DNA of 64,000 nt from Margaritifera margaritifera (lineage: Eukaryota > Mollusca > Bivalvia > Unionida > Margaritiferidae), in assembly GCA_029931535.1 (NCBI GenBank), contig JAQPZY010001675.1:6843501-6907500 (forward strand). The letters run 5' to 3'. Below the pieces are notes generated by a model that worked only from the letters and a program-made list of their open reading frames with translations, was not told the DNA's origin and made no database searches. The position numbers and the translations under genes were made by a program. Shown piece after piece: positions 47,481 through 59,264 of this stretch. Position 1 is the stretch's first letter. The number at the start of each line of letters is the position of its first letter.

Positions 47481-48849
47481 AAATGATCGACCATATTTGC
47501 TGGTGTGGGATAGAGAAATCCCAACTTCGAGGTCACAATTTGTGGGCAGGAGGTAGGCAAAGCTTGGTTTCTGCTCATGAATTATGACACCTTGGATTGG
47601 TATTGCCATATTTCACACCAGAACATATGACAGATTCTATTACTCATGTAAACATTGTGTAAATGCTTGTGATGAATGAATGTTGTTGCTTCTGTTTTTA
47701 TTGGGCTGAAGTCAGACAAATAGGGCAATCACACAATCTTCATCTGTCCCTCCAATACCTGTAAATTCAATATTATTTTGGGCACACCTATTTTCATACA
47801 ATAAATGGTTGCTATAAACATAAGAGTTAAAATATCCAAAGAACAATGATGTCTCTGTAGAAACAATAGGACAACACTCCCAAAACCATGAATCTAAGTA
47901 CTTACAAAAAGATCATCTTCATCATTATTAGCAACAGTAATTTATGTATCAGAGCCAAAATCAGCACGTTTCATGACAAGAACTATGTAAGCATGGGAAA
48001 GATTGGGTGGGGAGGGGGGAGTTGACCCAATTTAGGCTCCAGTGTACAAAGTAATTCTATTTACCTCTGAGCTTTGAATGAGTTTTGTTTCGTATATGGA
48101 AATCATGAAACATAAAAGAGCTCAAGAGGAGCATCAGCAGCCAAAGTGTTGACTGTGAAACATGTACGAAGCATAAAATAGATTCGCAAAACAATCAAAA
48201 TACAGCTCCAAAGCATTACTGGCATTTTTTTTCAAATAGAGAAATTTAAACTTGAAAGCAACAAGTTTTATACTGAAATTATAGTTGTAATAATGCCATC
48301 TTTTACAACAAAAAGCTGTAAAATGCAGAGTTTTGTAATAGAAATGTGTAACTTCATTGAGCACGAATGTCCTTTCAATTTAGTGACCCAATTTTGGTAA
48401 TTGTGTGTTTGTTACTATAGGAACATCCACACACAAATTTGCATGACTGCAACCAATAAAGCCAGAAAAATGTATCTACCATAAATGCAAAACTTAACCA
48501 AAGTCAGTGAGGTATGAAATGAAAGTCAGTGACATAATTTAGGTAGAATGGTGATGTAATCATCAAGACACATTGCAGTGTCTCAAAGACACACACAAAG
48601 TTGCATGTTCCAGCAGCCAACAATGCTTGAGATGAATGGGCAAGGATAACACTATATGCCCCTTCCTGATTCATCATACAGCTCAGTGTTTTCAATGATG
48701 GGCAACCAGGAGTCTTGAATCCTGTAAATGATGTCTTGGAATACTGGAAATTTAACTCGTTTAAGGTCTCATCAATGTAAAGCTGCATACACAATTCAGT
48801 TGAATTCCCAAAATCCTTGATAAAGTAATTCTGTTGAAACCAATGTCAA
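47481..48849. other. Intron sequence; start of a dispersed repeat
   Basis: Mostly unrecognised. From about 48380 the phrases 'ccacacacaaatttgcatga' and 'tgccccttcctgattcatca' lead into the array that follows. Confidence 0.4.
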
Positions 48850-49330
48850 GATGATAGACAATCAGGGGGCAACTCCTCTAAATGATATGTGGGACACTGG
48901 GAAGTCAACTTATTCAAGGTCTTACAAATATAAAGCTGTATACCAAATGGTTGATAGGCAAACAGGGGCCATGATTCCTGTAGATAATATCGTGAAATGT
49001 TGGAAATCAAACTCTTTTGAAGTATCATCAATATAAAGGTCCATATCAAATTTGGTTGAAATCCAACAACATGTGGTAAAGCTAAACTGTGGAAACACAA
49101 GTTAGGAAAACAGGCAATCAGGGGGAATGAACTCTTGTAAATGACAATGATGGCTGAAATCAAATTCCTCTCAGGTGTTATCAATATAAAGCTGCATACC
49201 AAATTTGGTTAAAATTCAACAATTCCCTGTAAAGTTATCTTCCAGAAACTAAATTGCTGATGAACAGATGACTGGATGGAAAAATGATTTGGTGGTTTGA
49301 TCCTTTACAATCCTATACAGTTGTAAGAGA
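48850..49330 (+). repeat. Degenerate array of about 120-bp units
   Basis: Four units with 'gacaatcagggggcaactcc', 'tggaaatcaaactcttttga', 'tcatcaatataaagctgcat', 'accaaatttggttgaaatcc' and 'aactgtggaaacacaag'. Same class as 26.9-27.7 kb. Confidence 0.75.
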
Positions 49331-49694
49331 CTATTAATTCTGGTCTGGACTAATAATAAAAATGTTTACCTGAGGTCAATGACTGACAAGTTGAAACCAA
49401 TGTTGGACAGAAACAATTCAGTGACTAAAAAAGTTACAATATTAGTATGGTTAACTTTCACTTCATGTAGCAACCATTCTGATGTAAAACTTCCTTTAAT
49501 GTCGAAAGCATTAAATGGACAATTGCTCTGTTGTGCAGAATTCAGGAGCTTGACATGAGCACAAATTACTGTCATAAATTGTGAACACTCTTAAAAGTCA
49601 GCGATCATTATCATTCAAGCATAGATAATAACCTTGACACAGTAGAGGTAGACACCAAACTGCAGCAGCTTCATTTAGGACTTTGTCTAAATAG

Positions 49695-50461
49695 CAAAGT
49701 TCTAGACAACCTGTATTACATACACTACATACAAAGTTCTAGACGACCTGTATTACATACACTACATACAAAGTTCTAGACGACCTGTATTACATACACT
49801 ACATACAAAATTCTAGACGACCTGTATTACATACACTACATACAAAATTCTAGACGACCTGTATTACATACATTACATACAAAGTTCTAGACGACCTGTA
49901 TTACATACATTACATACAAAGTTCTAGACAACCTGTATTACATACACTACATACAAAGATCCAGACAACCTGTATTGCATACACTACATACAAAGTTCTA
50001 GACAACCTGTATTACATACATTAAATACAAAGTTCCAGACAACCTGTATTACATACACTACATACAAAGATCCAGACAACCTGTATTGCATACACTACAT
50101 ACAAAGTTCCAGACAACCTGTATTACATACATTACATACAAAGATCCAGACAACCTGTATTGCATACACTACATACAAAGTTCCAGACAACCTGTATTAC
50201 ATACATTACATACAAAGATCCAGACAACCTGTATTGCATACACTACATACAAAGTTCCAGACAACCTGTATTACATACACTACAAAGTTCTAGACAACCT
50301 GTATTACATACACTACATACAAAGTTCTAGACAACCTGTATAACATACACTACAAAGTCTAGATGACCTGTATTACATATATTACATACAAAGTTCTAGA
50401 CAACCTGTATTACATACACTATATACTAAGTTCTAGACAACCGGTATAACATAAATTACAT
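49695..50461. repeat. 37-bp minisatellite, about 20 copies
   Basis: Unit 'caaagttctagacaacctgt' plus 'attacatacactacata'. The variants (gttctagacg, gttccagaca, gatccagaca; tgcat for ttacat) alternate regularly between 49960 and 50250, which indicates duplication of two-unit blocks. Confidence 0.95.
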
Positions 50462-50519
50462 AAAAAAAGTAACATAAATCACGAAATTTTCATAAGTGTA
50501 AAGTTTTCATGTATTTTGT

Positions 50520-50690
50520 AAGAAGTTTATTCGCATAGTGCCCCAGCATATCTGGGTCTATGCTGGTCACTTTGATATCATAAGCAAAATGAACAGCACA
50601 TATCTCGATGTACCAGCAAATTCTGCAAAGGCAGATCTGGATCTGTGAATCATAATTGGATGCATATTATGTACACAAAAATATTGTGAT
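50520..50690. mobile_element. Decayed DH-MITE remnant
   Basis: 'ccccagcatatctgggtcta' followed by 'tgatatcataagcaaaatg', and 'gtaccagcaaattctgcaaa' followed by 'ggcagatctggatctgtg'. No proper ends remain. Confidence 0.45.
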
Positions 50691-50789
50691 TGTATCAACT
50701 CAACTGTAAAGTATACTAATTTGGCAAATGTTGCACTTCAGGTGATTGTTGGGGTAAACTTTGCAACCTCACCACTTAATGTCTTTTGT

Positions 50790-51120
50790 TAAATCAATGC
50801 TTATCATGCAGCTTGAAATAACATAATTACTTCATTATGACATCATTGATATGACATCACTATCAACCTAGGTGTATGATAGAGTTATGAACACTTCAAC
50901 GTAAAATGACGTAGTTGTGACTTCTGTCTCTGTTCAAATTGTGAAAAAGAAAAATTCAAATACAATTTGAATAATCATAATAACAGTCTTAAAAAATCAA
51001 ATAAAAAAGTCAACGAAAAGTATCTGAGACACATGGAAATCTTAAACGATTTATGACCTGCTGTGCAGGCTTTCTGTTCAGGAAACAACATTGATCTCAA
51101 TATTTGTATCAATCACCAGC
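50790..51120 (+). repeat. Long dispersed repeat LDR-B, copy 2
   Basis: Homologous to 13130-13560 ('aaatcaatgcttatcatgca', 'gatatgacatcact', 'acgtaaaatgacgtagttgt', 'gcaggctttctgttcaggaa'). Confidence 0.7.
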
Positions 51121-51325
51121 ATATCCTTTCATCATACATTTGATAAGAAAAGTCTTTGATCTTCAACCAGCGCAAATTTAATGAATTTTTAAATACTCAT
51201 TCAGCTGTTATTCTGAAGGCAATTCAGTGACCCTTACTTGTTATTCTGTAGGCAATTAGTGACCCTTAACTGGAAACATTTACCTAAGAGTAGCACAAGA
51301 AAATGTACACCAACCCATACATTGT

Positions 51326-51546
51326 TACCGTATATACTCGCGTACAAGCCTATACCAACTGCAAACTGCATAGACCAAGATCTGCCATCGCATAATGTGC
51401 TGGCAGATCTAGGTCTATGCAGTTTGTAAGGACTAATTGGTAGAACAAACAACATAGACCCTGATCTACTGGTGCTTTATGCGATGGTAGATCAGGATCT
51501 ATGTTGTTTGCATTTGGACCCGAATTATACGCGAGTATATACGATA
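51326..51546 (-). mobile_element. DH-MITE copy (full, B-first)
   Basis: Ends 'taccgtatatactcgcgtac' and 'acgcgagtatatacgata'. Hairpin B, 'taaggactaattggtagaa', hairpin A. Confidence 0.92.
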
Positions 51547-51720
51547 AGTGATTTTGGATTGCTTGGACCCTTAGCTATGTGAAAATATGAATTGCTAACA
51601 AAGTTAAATACTCCAACATTTCAGTATTGATCATCCTTAATAAAGGTGCTTTTATCTTGTTCCTTCAGATTTATTTCCCTCTGTTATTACTATACTTTAT
51701 CATCACTTCTGCAACAGGTT

Positions 51721-51941
51721 TACCGCATATACTCGCGTATAAACCGGATCCAAATCCAAACAACATAGATCCTGATCTGCCATCGCATAATGCACCAGCA
51801 GATCAGGGTCTATGTTGTTTGTTCTACTGATTAGTCCTAACAAACTGCATAGACCCAGATCTGCCGGCGCATTATGCGACGGCAGATCTAGGTCTATGCA
51901 GTTTGCAGTTGGTATTGGCTTATACGCGAGTATATATGGTA
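51721..51941 (+). mobile_element. DH-MITE copy (full)
   Basis: Ends 'taccgcatatactcgcgtat' and 'acgcgagtatatatggta'. Hairpin A then hairpin B with intact 'ccggcgcattatgcgacgg' centre. It is in opposite orientation to, and 174 bp from, the previous copy. Confidence 0.93.
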
Positions 51942-52105
51942 CCTTCTTAATACCCAACACGGAATCTTGCCATTGTATAGATTTGATGGCAACGATTCCT
52001 TTACTTTCTCTCTGGTACTTGAATTACTGCTTTCTTTTTCAAAACATTAAAATATGCCCCAAACATTTCTGATGTGTAACATTCAATAGCCCCAACATAC
52101 TTAAA

Positions 52106-52910
52106 TAGCACAGAGGAATACAGCACTCCCTCATTATAATACTGCCCATGGGAGTCATAGAGTATGCTACCTTATAGTAAGACCACCTTATAATGAAGTA
52201 CACTATGCATATACAGAACTCCCTCATTCTAATGCTGTCCATGGGAGACAGAGTATACCCCTTATAGTGAGATCGCCTTATAATGAAGTACATGATACAT
52301 ATACAGTATTCCCTCATTATAACACTGATCATGGGAGCCATGGAGTATACTGCCTTATAGTGATACCATCTTATAATGAAGTACATGACACATATGCAGT
52401 ATTCCCTCATTATAACACTGATCATGGGAGCCATGGAGTATACTGCCTTATAGTGAGACCATCTTATAATGAAGTACATGATACATATACAGTATTCCCT
52501 CATTATAACACTGATCATGGGAGCCATGGAGTATACTGCCTTATGGTGAGACCATCTTATAATGAAGTGCATGATACAGTACTCCCTCATTATAACACTG
52601 ATCATGGGAGCCATGGAGTATACTGCCTTATAGTGAGACCATCTTATAATGAAGTGCATGATACAGTACTCCCTCATTATAACACTGATCATGGGAGCCA
52701 TGGAGTATACTGCCTTATAGTGAGACCATCTTATAATGAAGTACATGATACATATACAGTACTCCCTCATTATAATGCTGTCAACAGAAGTCATAGAGTA
52801 TACTGCCTTATAATGAAGTATATGATACATATACAATATTATCTCATTATAACATTGTACATGGGAGCCACAGAGTATACTGCCTTATAATGAGACCACC
52901 TTGTAATGAA
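52106..52910. repeat. 93-bp tandem repeat, about 8 copies
   Basis: Unit 'tccctcattataacactgat' plus 'catgggagccatggagtata' plus 'ctgccttatagtgagaccat' plus 'cttataatgaagtacatgat' plus 'acatatacagtat'. Two copies lack the same 6 bp. Each unit is partly palindromic (cattataac against cttataatga). Confidence 0.93.
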
Positions 52911-52967
52911 GTACCATGATGAGTGTTTTTACATATGTAACCCGCAGTTATATGCCTGTAGCCACAA

Positions 52968-53098
52968 GGTCACAGAGACCTATTCTGGGCAATGCTAGTG
53001 CAGGAGTAGGCAAACAGCATCATTTGCAAACGAGGTCACAGAGACCTACTCTGGGCAATGCAAGTGCAGAAGTAGGCAAACATAGCGCCATCTGCAAA
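52968..53098. repeat. 66-bp tandem duplication
   Basis: 'aggtcacagagacctattct', 'gggcaatgctagtgcaggag' and 'taggcaaac' occur twice. Confidence 0.9.
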
Positions 53099-53142
53099 TT
53101 TATACTCAGATCACCTCTCAATAGGCAACATTTCTCAATGAC

Positions 53143-53274
53143 TACCATATATACTCACATATCAGCCGGGTCCAAATGCAAACAACATAGATCCTGATCT
53201 GCCGTCGCATAATGTGCCAGCAGATCAGGGTCTATGCTGTTTGTTCTACTGATTATATGCGAGTATATACGGTA
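53143..53274 (+). mobile_element. DH-MITE half copy with a single hairpin
   Basis: Ends 'taccatatatactcacatat' and 'gcgagtatatacggta'. It contains hairpin A only: after 'ttctactgatta' it jumps straight to the closing TIR, so hairpin B is missing. Confidence 0.9.
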
Positions 53275-53329
53275 TGTCTGCTGTACTAGTCTGCATTACA
53301 CAAAAGCCTCCTGTGCTTTGAAATGAGGT

Positions 53330-53490
53330 ACATGTTTTTATTTTTTATTTTGTTGGTTTTAATGGCACTTTGAACACATTACTGGCTGCATCGTGCCAAG
53401 AAAATAGGAGCTCGGGGTCTTTCCCAAGGACTCACTGAGGCAGCCAACCCAGGCTGACCTGGACGGTCTCTGTAAGGAGCATGATTTGTG
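53330..53490 (-). mobile_element. SINE fragment, same family as 34741
   Basis: 'ggcactttgaacacattact', 'ggctgcatcgtgccaagaaa', 'ggactcactgaggcagccaa' and 'cccaggctgacctgg' parallel the 34741-34943 body. The tRNA-like head is absent. Confidence 0.7.
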
Positions 53491-53674
53491 ATGCATATCC
53501 CTAAATATTTGGAATGGAAAAAAAACGGCTATCTAAAACACTCAGATGAGCGTAAAAAAAAGATAAGTTACTAGTAACATGGATTCAATCATATTGTGAA
53601 GATTGAATATACGCTTAACATGAACAAATCATACCAAAAGATGGCATCTGAAATTTTAATAAGAAAAGTCATTA

Positions 53675-53833
<159 letters not shown>

Positions 53834-53977
53834 TTACAGATATGTACAAGAAAATACTGTCAATTTCACTTTAGAATCTCATGTATTTGTCATACTAACA
53901 ATATAAACTATAGGTCTGCATCAAATAAACATAATCCCCATGTTTTTCACAACTATGACTACCCCCCCAATTGTAAA

Positions 53978-53982
<5 letters not shown>

Positions 53983-54068
<86 letters not shown>

Positions 54069-54072
54069 ATAT
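53983..54072. repeat. (TA)n microsatellite
   Basis: About 78 bp of TA, then 'gtatgtatatatattta'. It directly precedes the LINE fragment. Confidence 0.97.
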
Positions 54073-54084
54073 ATTTATAGTGCT

Positions 54085-54990
54085 TTAGCACTATCAAAAT
54101 CTGCCCCCAGGGAATGGATAGAAATTCTTGAATCATCATGCAAATCTCAAACCACCAACAATAACATGCCAAAGTTTAATGATGTGGAACTGAAAAATGT
54201 TATGCAAGATACGATTTTAGGAGTTCAAGTTGATAACAATATGTTATGGTCAGAGCATATCAGTAATGTTACCATAAAGATGGCTAAGAATATCTGGTTA
54301 CTATCAAAAATTAAAGAATTCCTAACCTTTAACCACAGGATAATGTTTTATAAAGGTTATATTCAACCTCATCTGAGCTACTGCAACGTCATATGGGGTA
54401 ATGCTTCTAAAACAAATTTGTTAATGTGGAAAGACTTCAAAAATGAACCATTAGAATTATCTTTGACAATAATGTTGATAATGTCCATGAATGTACAAAA
54501 GTTTTGAAGATCGTGACTGTATATGAAAGAATATGTTTAAGTAAAGCAAAATTGTTGTTCAAAGTTTCTAATGGTTCTATGCCCAACTATATAAATGATA
54601 TGTTCAGTAAAAGGACAAATAACGCCAATATAGATTCTAGTCTACCTATGCTACACTCTATGTCCTCTAATAACTATCTTCTTCCTGAGCCTAAAACAGA
54701 ATTGAAGGCAAATAGTTTGGCTTTCTCTGGTGCAATCATTTGGAACTGTCTACATAAAGATGTTAAAGAAGCAGCATCAGCACCTCAGTTGTCTTCACCA
54801 ATGATAACTCTTCCCGACCATTATGCCAAATGCTTTAATATAAATTTATCCGAAAATGTGGCATCTAATCTGTATCTAACTAAGCAATTATTAAAGCAAT
54901 ACATTTAGAGAAGGTCCATTTGTTAGAGTTTCACCAACCATTTAATAACACACCAAAATAAGGACTAATTCAATCATGTTATGACCATGA
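54085..54990 (+). mobile_element. 5'-truncated CR1/Jockey-like LINE, 3' end
   Basis: Holds only the C-terminal part of the reverse transcriptase polyprotein plus a short 3' tail. The 5' limit falls at the (TA)n tract. There are no target duplications or 3' microsatellite that I can define. Confidence 0.8.
54166..54908 (+). pseudogene. Reverse transcriptase C-terminus (CR1/Jockey/L2-like), broken
   Basis: Reads ILGVQVDNNMLWSEHISNVT, IMFYKGYIQPHLSYCNVIWG, then ERICLSKAKLLFKVSNGSMP, NYLLPEPKTELKANSLAFSG and AIIWNCL. The known pattern is LGV.ID..L.W..HI, FY...I.PHL.YC..VWG, AK.LFK..NG..P, PKT...K.SF.FSGA.IWN.LP, the post-catalytic thumb and C-terminus of non-LTR retrotransposon RTs. Lesions: a frameshift near 54420 (after WGNASKTN) and a TGA near 54440 within the LQKRTIRII-equivalent. 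The palm domain with its FADD motif is missing. A dead copy; exact clade not determined. Confidence 0.85.
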
Positions 54991-55129
54991 TATATCACAA
55001 GTTTAAAAGGATTATGGTCACTATGGCTCCGCAATGTTAAGTGCTTGATGAAAATGTCAATTCAATCAGTATAAACAATTTCCTTGTTCAGATAGAGTAA
55101 CAAACAGTTTGGTCATATTGCTTCCTGTA

Positions 55130-55343
55130 CCATATTAGACTCTATTAAACACCCAAAATGTGTACAGCATAGACCCATATCTGCCATCACATAATATACA
55201 TTTTGATCAGGGTCTAATCTGTTCATTCCACTAAAGTCAAAGATTGCAATTCATCATTGTGGACCATGATGTGTTGGCAAATAATGTGACAGCAGATCTG
55301 GGTTGTTTGCATTTAGGTGTATATAACAAATGGGTAAACAGTG
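55130..55343. mobile_element. Decayed DH-MITE copy
   Basis: 'tacagcatagacccatatct', 'gccatcacataatatacatt', 'gatcagggtctaatctgttc', 'gtggaccatgatgtgttggc' and 'gcagatctgggttgtttgca' keep the A/B order, but the TIRs are eroded. Confidence 0.65.
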
Positions 55344-55581
55344 TAACTGCCTGCCCCATATATACCAGAGTTTAATATCCCCCAAGATAAATGTCTTTTC
55401 TCAATGAAATCTACTAATATAATTCAGCTTTTCTTGACATCAGGCACAACAACAACTACTAAACTTGACCCAATACATGTACACACCATTATAAATTGTA
55501 CTACAGGATCAGCAGTCCATAATTTTTAAAAAAAATTATGAAAAGAAGTTGCATTGACATAATCATCAGTTGTGTTATGTA

Positions 55582-55584
<3 letters not shown>

Positions 55585-55671
<87 letters not shown>
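55585..55671. repeat. (TA)n microsatellite
   Basis: About 85 bp of pure TA. Confidence 0.97.
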
Positions 55672-55672
<1 letters not shown>

Positions 55673-55702
55673 GACAACTTTTTCACTCACCTGCAAAAGT
55701 AG

Positions 55703-55839
55703 TATTATATATACTCGCTTACAAGTCTTTTCAAACTGAAAACAACATAGACCCTGATCTGCCATTGCATAATGCGCCACCAGATCAGGGTCTGTGCTGT
55801 TTGCAGTTGGACTCAAGTTATAAGTGAGTACATATGGTA
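55703..55839. mobile_element. DH-MITE half copy with a single hairpin
   Basis: 'tatatatactcgcttacaag' to 'ataagtgagtacatatggta', with hairpin A only ('aacaacatagaccctgatct' ... 'agatcagggtctgtgctgtt') and the B-side flank 'gcagttggactcaagtta'. Its breakpoint differs from that of the copy at 53143. Confidence 0.87.
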
Positions 55840-55850
55840 ATCATTGAGAT

Positions 55851-56297
55851 GACTTCAATTGCATTATTTGGTAGCAAAAGAAACACACCAGGATAATTAC
55901 TGTGAAATCGGTTATTCTTATTTTGTAGCAAAAGCATCATAACGGGATAATTACTGTGAAATCGGTTATTCTTATTTGGTAGCAAAAGCATCACAACAGG
56001 ATAATTACTGTAAAAGCAGTTATTCTTATTTGGTAGGAAAAGCATCACAACAGGATAAAAACTGAAATTGGTTACCATTATTTGGTAGCAAAAGCATCAC
56101 AACAGGATAATTACTGTGAAATCGGTTTTTCTTATTTGGTAGGAAAAGCATCACAACAGGATAATTACTGTGAAATCAGTTATTCTTATTTGGCAGGAAA
56201 AGCATCACAACAGGATAATTACTGTGAAATCGGTCATTCTTATTTGGTAGGAAAAGCATCACAACAAGATAATTACTGTGAAATCGGTTATTCTTGT
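55851..56297. repeat. 54-bp minisatellite, about 8 copies
   Basis: Unit 'ttcttatttggtaggaaaag' plus 'catcacaacaggataattac' plus 'tgtgaaatcggtta'. Multiple-of-three period, so spurious frames on both strands. Confidence 0.95.
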
Positions 56298-56544
56298 CAA
56301 TATCAATTTGCATGGTTTTGCTTCACAAAAATTGATATTTTTGACAGAACTTAAATTTGTGGATTGGGAGAAAAGGGTCTTACTGTCTTTACATACAGAT
56401 CATTGTTTGTAGAGCCTTGGAATTTGTAAGTTGTAGTTTTTGGCAGACAAAAATCCACAAAAACTCGTACCCCACATATTGAAGTGAATTCACAGCAAGT
56501 TGTGGAGTAACCTTTCTTAGAAGTTTTGTCTGGGGCTGCCTAGT
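56298..56544. other. Intron sequence between two minisatellites
   Basis: No feature was recognised. Confidence 0.5.
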
Positions 56545-59264
56545 AGGTTTTACTTATATGGGTAAACCATTAATATGGTATTTGCAGTTGGTTTTACGTT
56601 CATGGGTAAATCATTAATATGGTATTTGCAGTTGGTTTTACTTTCATGGGTAAACCATTAATATGGTATTAGCAGTATATTTTACTTTCTTGGGTAAATG
56701 ATTCATATGGTATTTGCAGTAGGTTTTACTTTCATAGGTAAAACATTAATATGGTATTTGCAGTATATTTTACTTACAATGGTAAATGATTACTATGGTA
56801 TTTGTGGTAGGTTTTACTTACATGGGTAAATCATTAATATGGTATTTGCAGTAGGTTTTACTTACATGGGTAATCCATTAATATGGTATTTGCAGTTGGT
56901 TTTACTTGCATGGGTAATCCATTTTTATGGTATTTGCAGTAGGTTTTACTTTCATGGGTAAATCATTAATATGGTATTTGCAGTAGGTTTTACTTTCATG
57001 GGTAAATCATTAATATGGTATTTGCAGTAGGTTTTACTTACATGGGTAAATCATTAATATGGTATTTGCAGTAGGTTTTACTTACATGGGTAATCCATTT
57101 TTATGGTATTTGCAGTAGGTTTTACTTTCATGGGTAATCCATTTTTATGGTATTTGCAGTAGGTTTTACTTTCATGGGTAAATCATTAATATGGTATTTG
57201 CAGTTGGTTTTACTTTCATGGGTAAATCATTAATATGGTATTTGCAGTTGGTTTTACTTTCATGGGTAAACCATTAATATGGTATTAGCAGTATATTTTA
57301 CTTTCTTGGGTAAATGATTCATATGGTATTTGCAGTAGGTTTTACTTTCATAGGTAAACCATTAATATGGTATTTGCAGTATATTTTACTTACATGGGTA
57401 AATGATTACTATGGTATTTGTGGTAGGTTTTACTTACATGGGTAAATCATTAATATGGTATTTGCAGTAGGTTTTACTTACATGGGTAATCCGTTAATAT
57501 GGTATTTGCAGTTGGTTTTACTTACATGGGTAATCCATTTTTATGGTATTTGCAGTTGGTTTTACTTTCATGGGTAAATCATTAATATGGTATTTGCAGT
57601 TGGTTTTACTTTCATGGGTAAACCATTAATATGGTATTAGCAGTATATTTTACTTTCTTGGGTAAATGATTCATATGGTATTTGCAGTAGGTTTTACTTT
57701 CATAGGTAAACCATTAATATGGTATTTGCAGTATATTTTACTTACATCGGTAAATGATTACTATGGTATTTGTGGTAGGTTTTACTTACATGGGTAAATC
57801 ATTAACATGGTATTTGCAGTAGGTTTTACTTACATGGGTAATCCATTAATATGGTATTTGCAGTTGGTTTTACTTACATGGGTAATCCATTTTTATGGTA
57901 TTTGCAGTAGGTTTTACTTTGATGGGTAAATCATTAATATGGTATTTGCAGTAGGTTTTACTTTCATGGGTAAATCATTAATATGGTATTTGCAGTAGGT
58001 TTTACTTACATGGGTAATCCATTAATATGGTATTTGCAGTAGGTTTTACTTACATGGGTAATCCATTTTTATGGTATTTGCAGTAGGTTTTACTTTCATG
58101 GGTAAATCATTAATATGGTAATTGCAGTAGATTTTACTTACATGGATAATCCATTTTTATGGTATTTGCAGTAGGTTTTACTTTCATGGGTAAACCATTA
58201 AAATGGTATTTGCAGTTGGTTTTACTTTCATGGGTAAATCATTAATATGGTATTTGCAGTTGGTTTTACTTTCATGGGTAAACCATTAATATGATATTTG
58301 CAGTAGGTTTTACTTACATGGGTAATCCATTAATATGGTATTAGCAGTATATTTTACTTTCTTGGGTAAATGATTCATATGGTATTTGCAGTAGGTTTTA
58401 CTTTCATGGGTAAACCATTAATATGGTATTTGCAGTATATTTTACTTACATGAATAAATCATTACTATGGTATTTGCGGTAGGTTTTACTTACATGGGTA
58501 AATCATTAATATGGTATTTGCAGTAGGTTTTACTTACATGGGTAATCCATTAATATAGTATTTGCAGTAGGTTTTACTTACATGGGTAAATCATTAATAT
58601 GGTATTTGCAGTAGGTTTTACTTACATGGGTAATCCATTTTTATGGTATTTGCAGTAGGTTTTACTTTGATGGGTAAATCATTCATATGGTATTTGCAGT
58701 AGGTTTTACTTACATGGGTAAATCAATAATATGGTATTTGCAGTAGGTTTTACATACATGGGTAATCCATTTTTATGGTATTTGCAGTAGGTTTTACTTA
58801 CATGGGTAACATCATTAATATGGTATTTGCAGTAGGTTTTACTTACATGGGTAATCCATTTTTATGGTATTTGCAGTAGGTTTTACTTATATGGGTAAAC
58901 CATTAATATGGTATTTGCAGTAGGTTTTACTTGCATGGGTAAATCATTAATATGGTATTTGCAGTAGGTTTTACTCACATGGGTAAATCATTAATATGGT
59001 ATTTGCAGTAGGTTTTACTTACATGGGTAATCCATTTTCATGGTATTTGCAGTAGGTTTTACTTACATGGGTAAATCATTAATATGGTATTTGCAGCAGG
59101 TTTTACTTACATGGGTAAATCATTAATATGGGATTTGCAGTAGGTTTTACTTACATGGGTAATCTATTAATATGGTATTTACAGTATGTTTTACTTACAT
59201 GGGTAAATCATTAATATGGTATTTGCAGTAGGTTTTACTTGCATGGGTAAATCATTAATATGGT
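56545..59264. repeat. 44-bp minisatellite, about 62 copies, with higher-order structure
   Basis: Unit 'gtaggttttacttacatggg' plus 'taaatcattaatatggtatt' plus 'tgca'. Variants: 'actttcatg' for 'acttacatg', 'taatccatttttatgg', 'gtatattttac'. A rare block starting 'ggtattagcagtatatttta' recurs at 56665, 57281, 57633 and 58337, that is at 14, 8 and 16 exact unit lengths. On the minus strand the common variant reads CATGTAAGTAAAAC, a good 5' splice-site match. Confidence 0.97.

Noticed and set aside
49695..50461. Regular repeats that might suggest a CRISPR array
   Set aside because: Units are head-to-tail with no unique spacers, and the genome is an animal one. All short-period arrays here are ordinary minisatellites.
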